The position numbers and the translations under genes are program-made. A model generated the notes under the pieces. It was not told where the DNA came from. It did not search any database and worked only from the letters and a program-made list of their open reading frames with translations. From the NCBI GenBank assembly GCA_019722365.1, contig JADFUC010002358.1:930001-994000 (forward strand): a stretch of DNA of 64,000 nt. Direction: 5' to 3'. The stretch is from Lithospermum erythrorhizon (Eukaryota > Streptophyta > Magnoliopsida > Boraginales > Boraginaceae). Positions 61,328 through 64,000 of this stretch are shown piece after piece. How positions within the stretch are numbered: position 1 is the stretch's first letter; each line of letters starts with the position of its first letter.

Positions 61328-63432
61328 TGTTATAAGTTTAATGAATACAACACTTTTTGATGAATTATAAGTTTAAGTTTATGATTTAGCCATGAAAATG
61401 TTGTGGTTTAGGAAAGTGGATAGATTTTTTTACTTTCTTTTTTGGTTTCTATTTGCATGTTTATTGGTAGATGAGTGGTTTGAAGCAGAGAAATTGGTGC
61501 ATTTGTCCTGAAATGTAGTAACTAAATGTGTAGATGTAAAGATTAAAATTCCACGTATGGTACCAGACTTTCACTGCTTTGTGGGATCTTTGACCTATTT
61601 TTTCGGTTTGTTTGACTACTACTATTCAATTGCAATATAAATTATTGCATAAAATGTAACAAACATTCAATATCATGTCACTAAGGCTAGTAATAGTATT
61701 GTTCATCAAGCGGCTATAATTTGTTTGGGCGACTTATCTTTCAGTTCATGCTTATCAATCAACAGATGGGCCCTTTGTTAAGAAAGGGACAATCGTTAGT
61801 CCAACTCTAGTTTACATCTATACATAAATGGGCCAAAGTGACTCTCCTAAGTCCTATGCTTACTTGATACCTCGAGCTCAAACCCAACTTACATGACCTG
61901 CATTATATGAATATTTATTAACTTCAGATGAAATATTTTTATTTCAAATGGAGTTGTATATTCCTTAAAGGTTCTATATCTCGACTTGATAGTTTGTGAG
62001 ATGATTAAATTATATTCATGAGACCAAGAATTCATGCAAACATTAAAAAATAAGACTTGAACCTAGATTTTTGGTTTCCAATCCGTTTGGTGTCATTCAT
62101 ATATGTAGAGTGCAATACTTACTCTTCCAAAGTGACTTTTGTGAGCATATAATTTGTGGATCTAATCGGACAAATGGAGTGGTTAGATTTTTTTGACCAA
62201 ACAATTAAACACTACTTTTCTATTGAATGGATTAGAATGAATATTGTACCATTCACCAAATCTGTTTTGTAAGATTCGTTCTGCTTCTTTTATTGATGTG
62301 AAAGAGACTGTTTTTTCATGCATTTGGATAAAAGCATATTATCTCAACCTAGCAATGGAATTTGATAAAAACTTATGGATCTTTGGCAAGTTGACTTGTA
62401 GAAAAGATAAGATTTTCATAATCAAATAGATATTAAATAATTAAATATTCGCTTTTCGATAAAGAAATAATTGAGCTGCCGTATATCGAGAGATAAATCT
62501 TTGTCTTCAATTCTTTAATTATATTATTAAAAATAAAATTAATATTATGAAAATATTTTAAAGATAAATTGATTATATAAATTTTATATTTTTAAAATAA
62601 TGAATTAATAATTGAAGGGAGTATTTTATAAATAGGTCGGTCAAGCATTGTTTGGTGGAAGCAGACACCAACATTTTCTTGATACAAAAGCCAAGGTTTG
62701 GTCTTTCCCCATATTTTGCTTTAAAGCTTTCCTTATTTTGACTCCTCATCAGAAAATGCTTATTTAAATCAACCCAAATACTTTGTAATTGTGAAGATTC
62801 AATGAATTGATGGAATTACAAATTATCGATACGAACTAGATGTTTAAAGATGATATTTAAATACAATATGAATTGATGGAATTATAACATCTTGATATTT
62901 AAAGATGATACTTAAATACAATATTTAAGTTTGATAGTAGATACATTTAATTTTATACATCCAGAAGTAGATGCATATATTTGAACATCCAAAAAGCTAT
63001 CACACACCACATAAAAATTATCATGTTCGAGGCTTCTCCATACTTACTCGAATGATTATTAATATAGGAGTATAATAGATCATATATAACATGATACATG
63101 ATGCATGAGTATAATTATCAATGTTGAGTCAAACAAAGGGAAGTACTCCATAATAAAAACTTATTCAATGCATAAAAGTCAAAAGGAATCCAAAGAATGA
63201 AAGCATGTAGAAACCAGCGCAATTCAGGCAACACATTCCACAAAATCTGCAGGTGGAGATCCTACTTGTTCATGCCAGAATATGCAATACTTTGACTAGA
63301 ACTCAATTGAAGTTGGAAATGAACCCTCTTTCTGCAAAATTTCATATCCTCTCATATTCATTTATAGATTTATAAAGTTTATAATGATCCGTTCCGCAAT
63401 GTACCATCTGCAAAATTAATGTTTTAAGACAT
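61328..63432. other. Intergenic region with a MITE-like fragment
   Basis: It holds the promoter of the LARP6 gene and, near 62440-62630, an AT-rich MITE-like fragment related to those at 22551 and 29690. The remainder up to 63432 contains the 3' UTR of the HHO-type gene. No other gene was seen. Confidence 0.4.
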
Positions 63433-63887
63433 CTACACACTGTCATTTTCTGATGAGTGAACATGATCACTTTTCCAGCAATCACTTTCTGATTTTTCAT
63501 CGTCTTCGTCTTCCATACTATTGCCAGCTGCCATTGAAGTTCCTCGGGAATTGCTAACGAAATGAAGGGGACCATGGGGAGAACCGGATTGAGAATTGCT
63601 CTGCTTTGGGGTTTCACCAAATTTATCTTGTGGTGACCCCAAACCACCCAACGCGAGTGAATGACTTTGATCTGATGCTTTAGTATTTGGAGCTCTTCTG
63701 ATATGAAGGCGATATTTCTGATACCACAGAGAAATATTAAGCATTCGCTAATCTTCAAACTCAACTAAAATATGAATTTTGGCTATGAAAACTAGTAGTT
63801 TTGATCTCACCTGCAAATGGCTTTTCACTTCATCGTTGGTGACACCATCAACTTGCATAAGCTCTCTAATCTGTTTAGGAGTAGCAA
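63433..63887 (-). CDS. HHO/NIGT1-type GARP (MYB-SHAQKYF) transcription factor, 3' part
   Basis: Two exons are visible: 63887-63811 and 63717-63433 (stop TGA at the low end). Together they encode [33 protein letters not shown] and a Ser-, Asn- and Glu-rich tail ending in [35 protein letters not shown] is the DNA-binding G2-like helix region of the HRS1-homologue (HHO/NIGT1) proteins, which repress nitrate- and phosphate-starvation genes. The upstream exons lie beyond position 64000. A minus-strand frame 63342-63764 overlapping this exon in another phase is a shadow. Confidence 0.92.
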
Positions 63888-64000
63888 CTGCAAAAATACC
63901 AAAACATTTAGATTTGCTCTTGAAGATATAAAAAGTGGAAATAGTTTATCTAGACAATGCAAACAACAGGAGATGAACTCTTCTTAATTGGGATAACACA

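Overview
The window is nuclear DNA of a flowering plant, most likely a eudicot. The genes have many short introns with GT/AG borders, the spacers are AT-rich, and plant-only families are present (ABF-type bZIP, DYW-type PPR, RBP45/47, LARP6 with a PAM2 motif, HHO/GARP, class III peroxidase, plant carboxylesterases). Stowaway-like MITEs, tRNA-derived SINEs, a MULE and a copia element fill the gaps. The species cannot be named safely.

Layout. 1-2863 (+): 3' part of a two-domain DJ-1 protein. 3427-5373 (-): complete four-exon ABF/AREB bZIP factor, with a 5' region holding a MITE and a SINE with a 16-bp target duplication. 7000-7811: cluster of evening elements and ACGT boxes between the ABF gene and the remains of a COR27/COR28-like gene (8812-9384, +) that carries an in-frame TGA. 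11693-14115 (+): VID27/CYPRO4-like protein. 14614-16930 (+): small plastid-type zinc-finger protein. 17455-17928 (+): calmodulin-like protein with its fourth EF-hand destroyed. 19251-21110 (-): DYW-type PPR protein resembling DYW2. 25240-25704 (+): uncharacterised plant protein.

26175-37849 is a carboxylesterase (CXE) neighbourhood: two intact genes in tandem (-), a 3' relic, and an inverted, broken copy (+). A 4.8-kb decayed MULE lies between them with a 9-bp target duplication; a paralogous stretch at 27288-27313 appears to keep the empty site. 38961-42950 is a decayed Ty1-copia element. 45155-48639 (+): RBP45/47-like RNA-binding protein whose last exon lacks a visible AG acceptor. 49883-50434 (-): one-span membrane protein. 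53438-54755 (-): class III peroxidase decayed only in its last exon. 56060-56133 (-): tRNA-Ile(AAU). 58430-61327 (-): complete ten-exon LARP6-type protein. 63433-63887 (-): 3' end of an HHO/NIGT1-type GARP factor that runs off the window.

No operon-like or plainly new multi-gene system was seen. The items most worth a second look are the clock/cold promoter cluster beside a nonsense-bearing COR27-like gene, the CXE duplication-and-decay cluster with its datable MULE insertion, the loss of EF-hand 4 in the CML, the missing splice acceptor in the RBP45/47 gene, and a GC-richer 137-bp insert at 24792-24928 bounded by an 11-bp direct repeat.
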